This document shows, piece after piece, positions 18,009 through 27,200 of a stretch of DNA of 64,000 bases. The notes beneath the pieces were generated by a model, which did not search any database, was not told the origin of the DNA, and saw only the letters and a program-made list of their open reading frames with translations. Made by a program: the position numbers and the translations under genes. The stretch covers positions 37,623 to 101,622 of the forward strand of contig WLID01000006.1 in NCBI GenBank assembly GCA_009702325.1, in the 5' to 3' direction. This DNA is from Actinomycetota bacterium. Its GTDB lineage: Bacteria; Actinomycetota; Thermoleophilia; Gaiellales; Gaiellaceae. Each line of letters starts with the position of its first letter. Within the stretch, counting starts at the first letter, position 1.

Positions 18009-19738
18009 GCTGTCCTCCGCAGTTCGTTCGTGGATGCTTCGTCGACGCCGCGTCCATCGCTCGTAAGGGCGACGCGATAGACGTCACGTGCGCGTGTCTC
18101 GCTGACTTTGCCTTCGAGCACGTCCTGGAGAACGTCGGCGGGAGCTCGCTCGGCGGGGTTGCCGTAGCCGCCGCCTCCGCAGGTGCGGTAGCTGATGACA
18201 TCGCCAGCCTCAAGGTCGACGGTGCTCTTCGGGTCGAGCACGGTTTCGACGCCGTCTCGAATCAGGAGGTACTCGGCCGGTCGACCGGCAAAGCCGCCCA
18301 TCACGCCCCAAGGGCCAGCCTTTGTCCGGTCGGCGAGGACGGTGAAGGTGGTGGGTCGATCGAACCGGAAATCTTTGCGGAGCCCAAGACCACCTCGGTG
18401 CTTCCCTGCGCCGTCGGAGTCCTCAACGAGCGACAGGCGGGCGATCTGCACGGGATAGTTGAGCTCGGTCTCTTCGATCGGGGCGTTTTCGGTGTTCTGG
18501 CCGTGCGTCTGGACGGCGTCGGGGCCGTCGCTCCGCGACCTGCCGCCGTAGCCGCCACCGAACGTCTCAAGGAAGCAGTAGTACTCGCCAGTTACGGAGT
18601 CAATTCCGCCGAAGCCTGCGTGGCACATCATTGCCTTGGTGCCTGCCGGGAGCCGGTCGGGGAGCGAGGGGAGGAGCGCCTTGAAGATCACGTCCACGAG
18701 TCGCGTTTGGGTCTCCCAACCGCCGACGACCGGTGCGGGCCAGGTGCAGTTCGCGACCGTTCCCTTTGGCGCGTCAACCGTGATCAGCCGGTAGAACCCG
18801 TCGTTCACGGGGGTGTCGGGGTCGATCAGACACTTCACTGCGTAGGCGCAAGCCGAGAACGTTTGCGCGTAGGTCGAGTTGACGGGGGCGCGGCGCTGAG
18901 GGTCACAGCCGTCCATGTCGAAGGTGACGCCGTCGGGGCGGAGCTCAACGCGGGCCTTGAGGTTCACGACCTCGTCGGTGTACCCGTCGGTATCGACGAA
19001 CCCTGTCGCCTCATAGACACCATGCGGCAGAGCGGCGAGTTCAGCGCGAGCGCGACGCTCGGTGTAGTCGAGCAGCTCGTCCATCGTGCGCACGATCGTC
19101 TCGCGTCCGTGGCGCTCGACAAGCGACTGGATGCGCCGAACACCGGTGTTGTTCGCTGCTACCTGGGCGCGAAGGTCGCCGCCGGTTTCGTGCTTGGAAC
19201 GGATCTGGGCAAGGAGCAGGCGGAAGACGTCCTCGACAATCACGCCGGCTTCGACGATGCGGATCGGCGGAATGATCACGCCCTCCTGGAACACCTCGCG
19301 GAATGCTCCGACGCTTGCCGGGGCGCCGCCGCCGACATCGACGTGGTGGGCGATGTTCGCGACGTAGCCCAGCAGCTCACCCTCGGCGAAGACCGGTGAG
19401 ATCAACGAGATGTCGTTCAGGTGCACGCCGCTCGGGTACGGGTCGTTCGTGATGATCACGTCGCCGGGGCCAAGATTCTCAGGCCCGAAATCGAGGATTG
19501 CCCGTGGCGTCTGCTCAACCATCGAGCCGAGATGCACCGGCTGTGTGAAGCCTTGGGCGACCGCTCGAAGTTGTGCGTCGAAGAAGCAGGTGGAGAAGTC
19601 CGACCGGGTCTTGATGTTCGTGGAGTAGGCGCTCTTACGCAGCGAGAGCACCATCTCGTCGGTTGCGGCAATCAGGGCGTTCCGAATCACCTCGAAGGTG
19701 ATCGGGTCGATGCCAACCCGATTAGTTCCGTCGGCCAT
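18005..19738 (-). CDS. Hydantoinase B/oxoprolinase subunit (HyuB family), copy 2
   Basis: 577-aa HyuB, tandem duplicate of the neighbouring copy: both share SAYSTNIKTRSDFSTCFFD, QPVHLGSMV, TNDPYPSGVHLND, EETELNYPV and the RTCGGGGYGxxxxR end. There is no HyuA between the two copies, so either one HyuA serves both or the copies form a mixed complex. The start ATG 19738 overlaps the preceding HyuB by 17 bases, a longer overlap than elsewhere in the operon. Confidence 0.92.
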   Translation of the reverse strand: MADGTNRVGIDPITFEVIRNALIAATDEMVLSLRKSAYSTNIKTRSDFSTCFFDAQLRAVAQGFTQPVHLGSMVEQTPRAILDFGPENLGPGDVIITNDPYPSGVHLNDISLISPVFAEGELLGYVANIAHHVDVGGGAPASVGAFREVFQEGVIIPPIRIVEAGVIVEDVFRLLLAQIRSKHETGGDLRAQVAANNTGVRRIQSLVERHGRETIVRTMDELLDYTERRARAELAALPHGVYEATGFVDTDGYTDEVVNLKARVELRPDGVTFDMDGCDPQRRAPVNSTYAQTFSACAYAVKCLIDPDTPVNDGFYRLITVDAPKGTVANCTWPAPVVGGWETQTRLVDVIFKALLPSLPDRLPAGTKAMMCHAGFGGIDSVTGEYYCFLETFGGGYGGRSRSDGPDAVQTHGQNTENAPIEETELNYPVQIARLSLVEDSDGAGKHRGGLGLRKDFRFDRPTTFTVLADRTKAGPWGVMGGFAGRPAEYLLIRDGVETVLDPKSTVDLEAGDVISYRTCGGGGYGNPAERAPADVLQDVLEGKVSETRARDVYRVALTSDGRGVDEASTNELRRTA

Positions 19739-21455
19739 CGCGCTCCTTCGTTGTTCCGTCGGTGTCGACTGTGAGGTCGTCGTGGAGGATGACGCCGTAG
19801 TCGGTGAACGCAGCGTGCCGGCTGACTTTGCCGTCGATTACGTCGTCGAGAACGTCTTGGGGATCCCGGTCGAGCGGGTTGCCCCAGCCGCCGCCACCTG
19901 CCATGTGGTGGATGTAGGTGTCGCCGTCACCGATCGTCATCGAGAACATCGACGGCAGCCGTGTCTCGGTGCCGTCGGGCGAAACGAGGGTGTTTGACGA
20001 CAGCGAGCCGGGCATGCCGCCTTGCAGACCGTACGGTGGATGTGCCGCGCGATCGGAACGAACGATCAGCGAAGTCTCGGGGGTGAGGCAGCGCCAAGAG
20101 CGCTGAATCGCCAGGCCGCCGCGGTACTGTCCGGCGCCACCTGAATCAGGGATCAGGCCATAGCTCTCGACGAAGATCGGGAACTCCGACTCGGCAACCT
20201 CGACCGGAATGTTGGCAGCGAGGCTTGCCGGGTTGGTGAGGCCGTCGTTGCCGTCGTTGCGTGGGGTCGCTCCCCAGGTGCCAACGACGAGTTCGTAAAA
20301 GATGTAGCGGCCGGTGCCATCGGGGCGTTCGGCGCCGAATACGGCCAGCGTGTTGCCGCCTTCGCCAGCTGCACCCACGCGCGTCGGGATCAGCTGCGCG
20401 ATTGCGCCCTGCACGGCATCGAGCACGCGGAAGCCGGTGACCCCGCGCATCGATGAGGCGCCTGGCATGACGACATGGGCGATCGTGCCCGGTTTCGTGA
20501 GGATCGTGATCGGCCGGAAGGCACCCGAGGTGTTTGGCACCTCAACCTCAAGTGCGGCGCGCACGGCTTGGTAGACACACGCCTGCACGAACGAACGAGT
20601 GCTGTTCAGCGATCCGCGCACCATCGGTGCCGACTCAGTGAGGTCGGCGGTGACCTCGTCGCCATGGATCGTGACCGTCGCGTGGATCTTCACGTCACGT
20701 CGCTCGATTCCGTCGGAGTCGAGGTAGTCGGTGAAGCTCGCTGTGCCATCGGGCCACGCGGCGATCTCTTGGCGCACGAGCTTCTCGGTGTGTTCGATCA
20801 GGCCGTTCATCAGGTTCGCGAGCCCGTCGACGCCGTAGCGCGCTGCGAGTTCCTGAAGAGCGCGTTCGGCAACGGTGGTTGCCGCGATCTGTGCCGACAT
20901 GTCACCGAGCGTCATGCGCGGGATGCGCACGTTGGCCTTGATCACCTCGAACACAGCCTCGACTGGTTCGCCGCGATCGAAGAGCCGCAACCACGGCAGC
21001 CGGATGCCCTCTTGGAAGATCTCGGTGTTGTCGCAGGCTGCCGAGCCAGGGAGGCGGCCGCCGACGTCGCCGTGGTGGGCGGTCGTCGTTGCAAAGCCGA
21101 TCAACGTCTCTTCGTAGAAGACGGGGCGGAAGATGAAGATGTCCTGGAGGTGGATGCCGCCGTCGAACGGATCGTTCATGACGAAAACATCGCCGGGCCT
21201 CAGCTTGTCGCCCCACTTGGCGAGTAGATGATCCATCGCGACGGGCACTGAGCCGAGGTGGAACGGCACCGTCACCGCCTGCGCGACCGTTTCGCCACGC
21301 GCATCGCAGAGTGCTGCGGAGAAGTCCATTCCGTCGCGGACGACGGTCGAGTGCGCGGTGCGGAAGATCGTCGTCGCCATCTCATCGGCGATCGAAGCGA
21401 GAGCGTTGCCGACGATCTGCATCGTCACCGGGTCGATCGTGGTGTTTTCGCTCAC
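19722..21455 (-). CDS. Hydantoinase B/oxoprolinase subunit (HyuB family), copy 3
   Basis: 577 aa from GTG 21455, which overlaps the HyuA stop; the frame continues 52 codons upstream inside HyuA and is not used. It belongs to a different HyuB branch from copies 1 and 2: blocks MATTIFRTAHS, GETVAQAVTVP, NDPFDGG, THHGDVGGR-type, FQEGIRLPWLRL and TDYLDSDGIE match the C-terminal half of the fused protein at 24293 almost word for word. With the HyuA at 21452 it forms the split counterpart of that fusion, transcribed in the opposite direction from the shared promoter. Confidence 0.92.
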   Translation of the reverse strand: MSENTTIDPVTMQIVGNALASIADEMATTIFRTAHSTVVRDGMDFSAALCDARGETVAQAVTVPFHLGSVPVAMDHLLAKWGDKLRPGDVFVMNDPFDGGIHLQDIFIFRPVFYEETLIGFATTTAHHGDVGGRLPGSAACDNTEIFQEGIRLPWLRLFDRGEPVEAVFEVIKANVRIPRMTLGDMSAQIAATTVAERALQELAARYGVDGLANLMNGLIEHTEKLVRQEIAAWPDGTASFTDYLDSDGIERRDVKIHATVTIHGDEVTADLTESAPMVRGSLNSTRSFVQACVYQAVRAALEVEVPNTSGAFRPITILTKPGTIAHVVMPGASSMRGVTGFRVLDAVQGAIAQLIPTRVGAAGEGGNTLAVFGAERPDGTGRYIFYELVVGTWGATPRNDGNDGLTNPASLAANIPVEVAESEFPIFVESYGLIPDSGGAGQYRGGLAIQRSWRCLTPETSLIVRSDRAAHPPYGLQGGMPGSLSSNTLVSPDGTETRLPSMFSMTIGDGDTYIHHMAGGGGWGNPLDRDPQDVLDDVIDGKVSRHAAFTDYGVILHDDLTVDTDGTTKERDGRRN

Positions 21456-23512
21456 GGGCACTCCAGGACAAGCGTTTCGGTGGTCGGGTCGCGCCGCGCC
21501 GTCCAGCCTGGGCGAACAACAACGGTCGTGTCGTATTCGTCGATCAGCATCGGCCCCGCCTCGGGGGACTCCCCAACCGATGAGCGCGTGCGAACCGGCA
21601 CGTCGATCCAATCGCCGCCAAGGAACGCACGTCGAGTTGCCTCTCGGGTTGGTGCCGTGTCGCCGACTTCGAGCCGGTCAACGGCGTTCGACGGGCCGAG
21701 GCCCGCGAGCCGCAACGCACGAATTTCAATCGGGGAGTCGTCCTCGCCCTTCACGCCGTAGAGCCGTTCGTGCTCGGTTTCAAACCGGTCGACCAGCTCG
21801 TTGAGGCGCTCGCGGGTGATGTGTCCGTCAGGAAGGTTGACTTCGACCTCCCACGTTTGGCCGCCGTAGCGCAGCTCGGCGGAGCGGATCCATTCGGGGA
21901 CGGCGCCTTCGAGCTGGGGAGCAAGGCGTGTTTCGAGGTCGGCGAAGACGTCGATCACGAAGTTCGGATCGACCGTGCGTGCGTCGAGGTGGCACGTGAA
22001 GACGTCGTGGAACTCGGGGCGGGCAAAGAGCAGCCCGAGTGCGCTGAACAGGCCGGCGAGCGCGGGAACGAGGACGGTGCGGCACCCGAGTTCTTCGGCG
22101 AGACCAACAGCGTGCACCGGGCCGGCGCCGCCATAGGCGATGAGTGCGAACTCGCGCGGGTCACGTCCCTTCTCCGACGACACCGAACGAAGGGCACGTG
22201 TCATGCGGGCGTTCGCGATCGCGTGAATACCGGCGGCCCCTTCCTGCAGCGAGAGTCCGAGCGGGGTTGCGATGCGGGCAAGCGCTGCTTCGGCAAGGTC
22301 GCGCGAGATCGTGATCTGGCCGTCGGCAACTGCACCGGCAGGCATGTAGCCGAGGTAGACGTTCGCGTCGGTGACGGCTGGTTCGGTGCCGCCTCGGCCG
22401 TAACAGGCTGGGCCAGGCGACGCGCCAGCGCTGCGCGGTCCGACCTGGAGCCCGCCCGCGGTGTCGAGCCAGGCGAGCGAGCCGCCGCCTGCACCGACTT
22501 CGGCGATGTCGATTGTCGGAATCCGCAGGAGTTCGCCCGAGCCGCGCATCAGGCGGCTTCCTGCCGAAAGTGAGCCGCCAGCTTCGTACTCGCGACCGCG
22601 AGAGACGGCGCCGTTCTCGATCAGCGAGGCCTTCGCTGTCGTCCCGCCCATGTCGAACGCGATCGCGTTGGCGTGCCCGAGGCGCCGAGCCATGCCGAGT
22701 GCCGCGACGACGCCTGCTGCTGGGCCCGATTCGAGGGCGAGCACGGGACGATGGGTCGCATCGACGGCGCTCATGACGCCGCCCGAGCTCTGCATGATCG
22801 TGAGCGGGGCGTTGACCCCACCCTGGTCGAGTCCGCGTCGAATGTCGGCGACGTAGCGGCCCATCAGCGGGCGAACGTAGGCGTTGACGACTGTGGTGGC
22901 GGTGCGTTCGTATTCGCGTTGCTCGCGCAGGATCTCGCTTGAGAGGGAGATCGTGACGTTCGGAAGCTCTTCGGCGAGGATCGCGCCTGCGAGTTGCTCG
23001 TGCTCCGGGAAGCGATAGGAGTGGAGGAAGCAGACGGCGACCGACTCGACGCCTGCGTCACGCATTGCCGCCGCGATCAGCCGAACTTCGGCCGGATCAA
23101 GCGCTGCAAGTACGCGACCATCGGCGGCGAGGCGTTCGTGCGCCTCGAAGCGGAGCCGACGTGGGACAAGCGGCTCGGGCTTCTGCCAAAACGAGTCGTA
23201 CATGTGGGGAATGCGGAGCCGTCGGAGCTCCAGAACGTCCCGAAAACCGTACGTTGTGAGGAGGGCGGTCTTCGCTCCGCGATGCTCAAGCACAGCGTTC
23301 GTCGCGACCGTCGTTCCGTGGACAACCCCTGTGACGGTGCGGCCTGGCGCCTGCATCCCTGCGACGGCCTCAACGACTGCCGCGTCGTAGTTTGGTGGGG
23401 TCGAGAGGAGCTTTCGGATCGTTGCCGACCCATCTTGGGCCTGCAGGATCACGTCGGTGAACGTTCCTCCGACGTCGACGCCAATGCGTGCGTTGTGTTC
23501 TGGGTGGCTCAT
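21452..23512 (-). CDS. Hydantoinase/oxoprolinase subunit A (HyuA family), copy 2
   Basis: 686-aa HyuA and first gene of the leftward operon. The ATPase motifs are GVDVGGTFTDVIL (11-23), HGTTVATNAVLEHRGAKTA, DMGGTTAKASLI and GAGGGSLAW. Its N-terminal 120 residues and the C-terminal IDEYDTTVVVRPGW block match the HyuA half of the fusion at 24293 far better than HyuA copy 1. ATG 23512 lies opposite the GntR start across a short divergent region, so its expression is likely set by that regulator. Confidence 0.92.
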   Translation of the reverse strand: MSHPEHNARIGVDVGGTFTDVILQAQDGSATIRKLLSTPPNYDAAVVEAVAGMQAPGRTVTGVVHGTTVATNAVLEHRGAKTALLTTYGFRDVLELRRLRIPHMYDSFWQKPEPLVPRRLRFEAHERLAADGRVLAALDPAEVRLIAAAMRDAGVESVAVCFLHSYRFPEHEQLAGAILAEELPNVTISLSSEILREQREYERTATTVVNAYVRPLMGRYVADIRRGLDQGGVNAPLTIMQSSGGVMSAVDATHRPVLALESGPAAGVVAALGMARRLGHANAIAFDMGGTTAKASLIENGAVSRGREYEAGGSLSAGSRLMRGSGELLRIPTIDIAEVGAGGGSLAWLDTAGGLQVGPRSAGASPGPACYGRGGTEPAVTDANVYLGYMPAGAVADGQITISRDLAEAALARIATPLGLSLQEGAAGIHAIANARMTRALRSVSSEKGRDPREFALIAYGGAGPVHAVGLAEELGCRTVLVPALAGLFSALGLLFARPEFHDVFTCHLDARTVDPNFVIDVFADLETRLAPQLEGAVPEWIRSAELRYGGQTWEVEVNLPDGHITRERLNELVDRFETEHERLYGVKGEDDSPIEIRALRLAGLGPSNAVDRLEVGDTAPTREATRRAFLGGDWIDVPVRTRSSVGESPEAGPMLIDEYDTTVVVRPGWTARRDPTTETLVLECP

Positions 23513-23576
23513 ACGGTAAGGTCGCGATATGAAATCGCAAATCGCGGCGCGAGCATAACAGGGTGATGGGGTAAAG
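23513..23576. promoter_or_regulatory. Divergent promoter/operator between the two catabolic operons
   Basis: The 64 bp between HyuA (-) and GntR (+) contain the inverted repeat CGCGAT (23523-23528) and ATCGCG (23541-23546), spaced by 12 bases, with a further ATCGC in between. CATAAC (23554-23559) could be the rightward -10. A GntR/FCD dimer binding this repeat could control both directions; that is inference. No obvious leftward -10 at the leaderless distance was found. Confidence 0.5.
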
Positions 23577-24296
23577 GTGAAGTCCGGACTCGAAATCGAT
23601 CTCCCTGCCGAGCCGCTCGAAGCGATCTCGCCAATCGCACGAACCTCGGTGGAGCATCGTGTTGCTCAGACGCTGCGCGAGATGATCGTGACCGGCAAGC
23701 TCCCCGCAGGGACGCCGCTTGTGCAGCGCGAGCTGGCCGATCGGCTCGGGGTGTCGCAGACGCCTGTTCGGCTCGCGCTGATGGAGCTTGAGCGCGACGG
23801 CCTCGTCGCAGTTGGCGAGACCGGCCGAGCGATCGTGAGTCGCCTGACGCGAGAGGATCTCGAGGAGCTTTATGCCGCCCGCTACGGGTTGGAAGGCCTT
23901 GCGGCCCGGGCAGGGGCGCCCCGTGTCACCGATGGCGATCTCGTCGCGATGCATGCCGTCCTCGAGGATCTCGACAACTTCGCTGCGGCACAGGACGTCG
24001 ACGACTATCTCAGCGCCCGCTGGGACTTCCACTCGATCTGTTACCTCGCCTCCGGTCGCACGCGCCTTGTTGCGGAGGTCGAACGGCTCTTCTGGCGCGG
24101 CGATCGGTATCACCGCCTCGTTCTCTCAAGCCCTGAGCGGTTTGGCCGCTCGGTCGGCAACTACCACGCGTTCTTCGAGGCGTGTGAAGCACGCGATCCA
24201 GAACGCGCCGAAGCCGTCGTTCAAGACAGCATCCGGTGGGCGGTCTCGACCGCTGCCCCGACGCTGCCTTCGGAAGTGGAGGACCTCCCCGAGTGA
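23577..24296 (+). CDS. GntR-family transcriptional regulator, FCD subfamily
   Basis: 239-aa regulator. The N-terminal winged helix (about 20-90) shows the GntR pattern LREMIVTGKLPAGTPL then ELADRLGVSQTPVRLALMEL and GLV. The all-helical FCD domain (about 95-220) has a DFHS motif (WDFHSICY) and later YHAFFEACEARDPERAE with the conserved histidine. It is the first gene of the rightward operon, overlaps the fused hydantoinase by four bases, and sits beside the divergent promoter, so it is the likely local regulator of both arms. GTG 23577 is the chosen start; the frame shows no better upstream option. Confidence 0.9.
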   Translation: MKSGLEIDLPAEPLEAISPIARTSVEHRVAQTLREMIVTGKLPAGTPLVQRELADRLGVSQTPVRLALMELERDGLVAVGETGRAIVSRLTREDLEELYAARYGLEGLAARAGAPRVTDGDLVAMHAVLEDLDNFAAAQDVDDYLSARWDFHSICYLASGRTRLVAEVERLFWRGDRYHRLVLSSPERFGRSVGNYHAFFEACEARDPERAEAVVQDSIRWAVSTAAPTLPSEVEDLPE

Positions 24297-27200
24297 GCGG
24301 CGCGCGGGTGGGAGCAGACGTCGGTGGCACGTTCACCGACGTGATTCAGCTCGATGAGAACGGGCATGTCTCGTTCACGAAGGTGCTGTCGACACCACCG
24401 AACTACGACCGTGCCGTCGTTGGTGCCGTCTCGAGCCTTGCGGGTGACAATCCTGGGGGGCTCACGGCGATTGTTCACGGCACCACCGTCGCGACGAACG
24501 CCGTGCTTGAGCATCGCGGGGCAAAGACCGCGGTGGTCACGACCGCAGGGTTCCGCGACGTGCTCGAACTGCGCCGCATGCGCATGCCGCACCTGTACGA
24601 CTACTTCTGGACGAAGCCGCCAACGCTCGTCGAACGTCATCTGCGGTTTGAGGTGCCCGAGCGAATGCTTGTCGACGGAACGGTCGATCGGCCGCTCGAC
24701 GAGGCCGCCGTCGAGGTTGTCGCTTCCGCGTTGCGCGATGCCGCCGTCGAGAGCGTGGCCGTGTGCCTGCTCCACGCGCACCTCCATCCAGCGCACGAGC
24801 AGCGCGTGGGCGAGATCCTTCGCGCGGCACTGCCGGGCGTCCCCGTCTCGCTGTCGAGTGAGATCCTGCGTGAGCAACTTGAGTACGAGCGGACCGCGAC
24901 GACTGTTGTGAACGCGTACGTCCGGCCGCTGATGAGCAATTACGTGTCGCAGATCCGTTCCGGTCTCGACGCCGCCGGAATCTCCGCCCCGCTCTCGATC
25001 ATGCAGAGCTCGGGTGGAGTCATGACCGACGATGACGCCTCGCGCCGACCGGTGTACGCCCTCGAATCCGGTCCGGCCGCGGGCGTCGTCGCGGCAGTCG
25101 CTCTTGCAGAGGCACTTGGCCATGAGAACGTGATCACGTTCGACATGGGCGGCACGACGGCGAAGGCTTCTCTCGTTGAGGGTGGTCGGGTGTCGCGCAG
25201 TTTGGAGTACGAGGTCGGCGCGGCGCTCTCGGCGGGTTCACGGCTGCTCAAGGGAAGCGGCGAGCTGATTCGGATTCCGACGATCGACATTGCCGAGATC
25301 GGTGCCGGTGGCGGTTCGATCGCCTGGATCGATGCCGCGGGTGGCCTTCACGTCGGGCCTCGAAGCGCGGGTGCCGCGCCTGGACCCGCCTGTTACGGCC
25401 TCGGTGGGTCAGAGCCAACCGTCACCGACGCGAACGTGTTCCTCGGGTATATCCCAACAGGCCCGCTTGCCTCAGGCGATCTCACAGTTTCGCGTGAGCG
25501 GGCCGAAGAGGCGCTCACGCGGGTCGGGGCGGAGCTCGGCGTCTCGGCGCTCGAAGCGGCTCGCGGCATCCACGAGTTGGCAAACGCGGCGACGATGCGT
25601 GCGCTGCGTGCCGTTTCGACCGAGAAGGGTCGCGATCCCGCCGACTTCGTCCTGCTCGCCTACGGCGGTTCGGGGCCAGCGCATGCGGCGGCTCTCGCTG
25701 CATCGCTTGGGGTGAAGACGGCGGTTGTGCCACCGCTCGCTGGCCTTTTCTCTGCCGCCGGCCTGCTGTTTGCCCGACCCGAATACCACGATGTGCGCTT
25801 CTGCAAGATCAGCGCGCGCGAACCAGACCTCGCTGAACTTGGCCGTCTCGATGGCGAGATGCGAGCGACGCTCGCCCCGCTGATCCAGGGCGGGGAGCCC
25901 GAGTGGCAGCGCATTGCCGATGTGCGGTATCGCGGCCAGAACTGGAGTGTTCAGCTCTCCTTCTCAGGAGAGCTCACGGTTGAGACGTGCAACGACCTTG
26001 TGCGGCGCTTCGAGGATGAGCATGAGCGGATGTACGGCACGCGACTGGAGGAGGGTTCTCCGGTCGATATTCGGGCGGTACGACTTGTCGCGCTTGGCCC
26101 GGCGCAACCGCCGTTTGCGCTGGCACGCGAGGCCGACAGGCGAGAGGCGCGAACGCGACTCGCTGACTTCGGGATCGGGCACGGAACGATTGAGGCTCCT
26201 GTGCGGTCGCGAACATCGCTCCGAGGCGACACCGCCATGGGGCCCCTGCTGATCGACGAGTACGACACGACCGTTGTCGTTCCGCCCGGCTGGAGCGTTG
26301 CGTTCGACGAGCAGACCGAGGCGCTTGTGCTCACCCATGTTGAAGTCGCGCCTGAGTCGGCCTCAAGCGAGGGGCACACCACATCGATCGCGGCCCGCCT
26401 GGTGGCAAATGCGCTCGAGACCGCAGCCGACGAGATGGCGACGACGATCTTCCGCACCGCCCACTCGGCGATCGTGCGTGATGCGATGGACTACTCGGCC
26501 GCCCTCTGCAACGAGAAGGGCGAAACCGTCGCGCAGGCGGTGACGATCCCGCTGCAGCTCGGGTCGATTCCCTGCGCGATGCGCAGCCTGTTCGCGAAGT
26601 TCGGAGATCGCTTCGAACCGGGCGACGTGTACGTCGTCAACGACCCGTTCGATGGCGCGAGCCACACGCCGGACGTCTTCGTTGCGAAGCCGTCGTTTAC
26701 GCCTGAGGGCGAACTGATCGGCTTCTCGGTGACCGTCGCGCACCACGGCGACCTCGGCGGCCGCGTCCCTGGCACCGCCGCGTGCGATTCAACCGAGGTC
26801 TTCCAGGAGGGGCTGCGGGTTCCGTGGCTCAAGTTGATCGACCGGGGAGAACCAGTCGAAGCGCTCTGGGAGATCTTCCGCGCAAACGTGCGGATTCCGC
26901 ACGAGATGATCGGCGATCTCTCCGCCCAGGTTGCCGCCTGCAACATGGGCGAGCGCAGCCTGCAAGAGCTTGCGGCCCGCTACGGCCCTGCTCCCTTCCA
27001 GAGCCTGATGGCTGGGCTGCTCGACCACACCGAGGCGCTCCTCCGCAAGGAGATCGCACAGTGGCCCGACGGGACGGTGTCGTTCACCGACTATCTCGAC
27101 TCCGACGGGATCGAGCTCAACGAGGTGAAGTTCGTCGTCGACCTCACCGTTGAGGGCAACCATCTCACGGCCGACTTCTCGCGATCCGATCCGATGGTCC

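Noticed and set aside
23529..23558. Mini-ORF MKSQIAARA before the GntR gene
   Set aside because: Weak ribosome site, ends 18 bases before the gene with no overlap, and lies across the likely operator; unlike the two coupled mini-ORFs.
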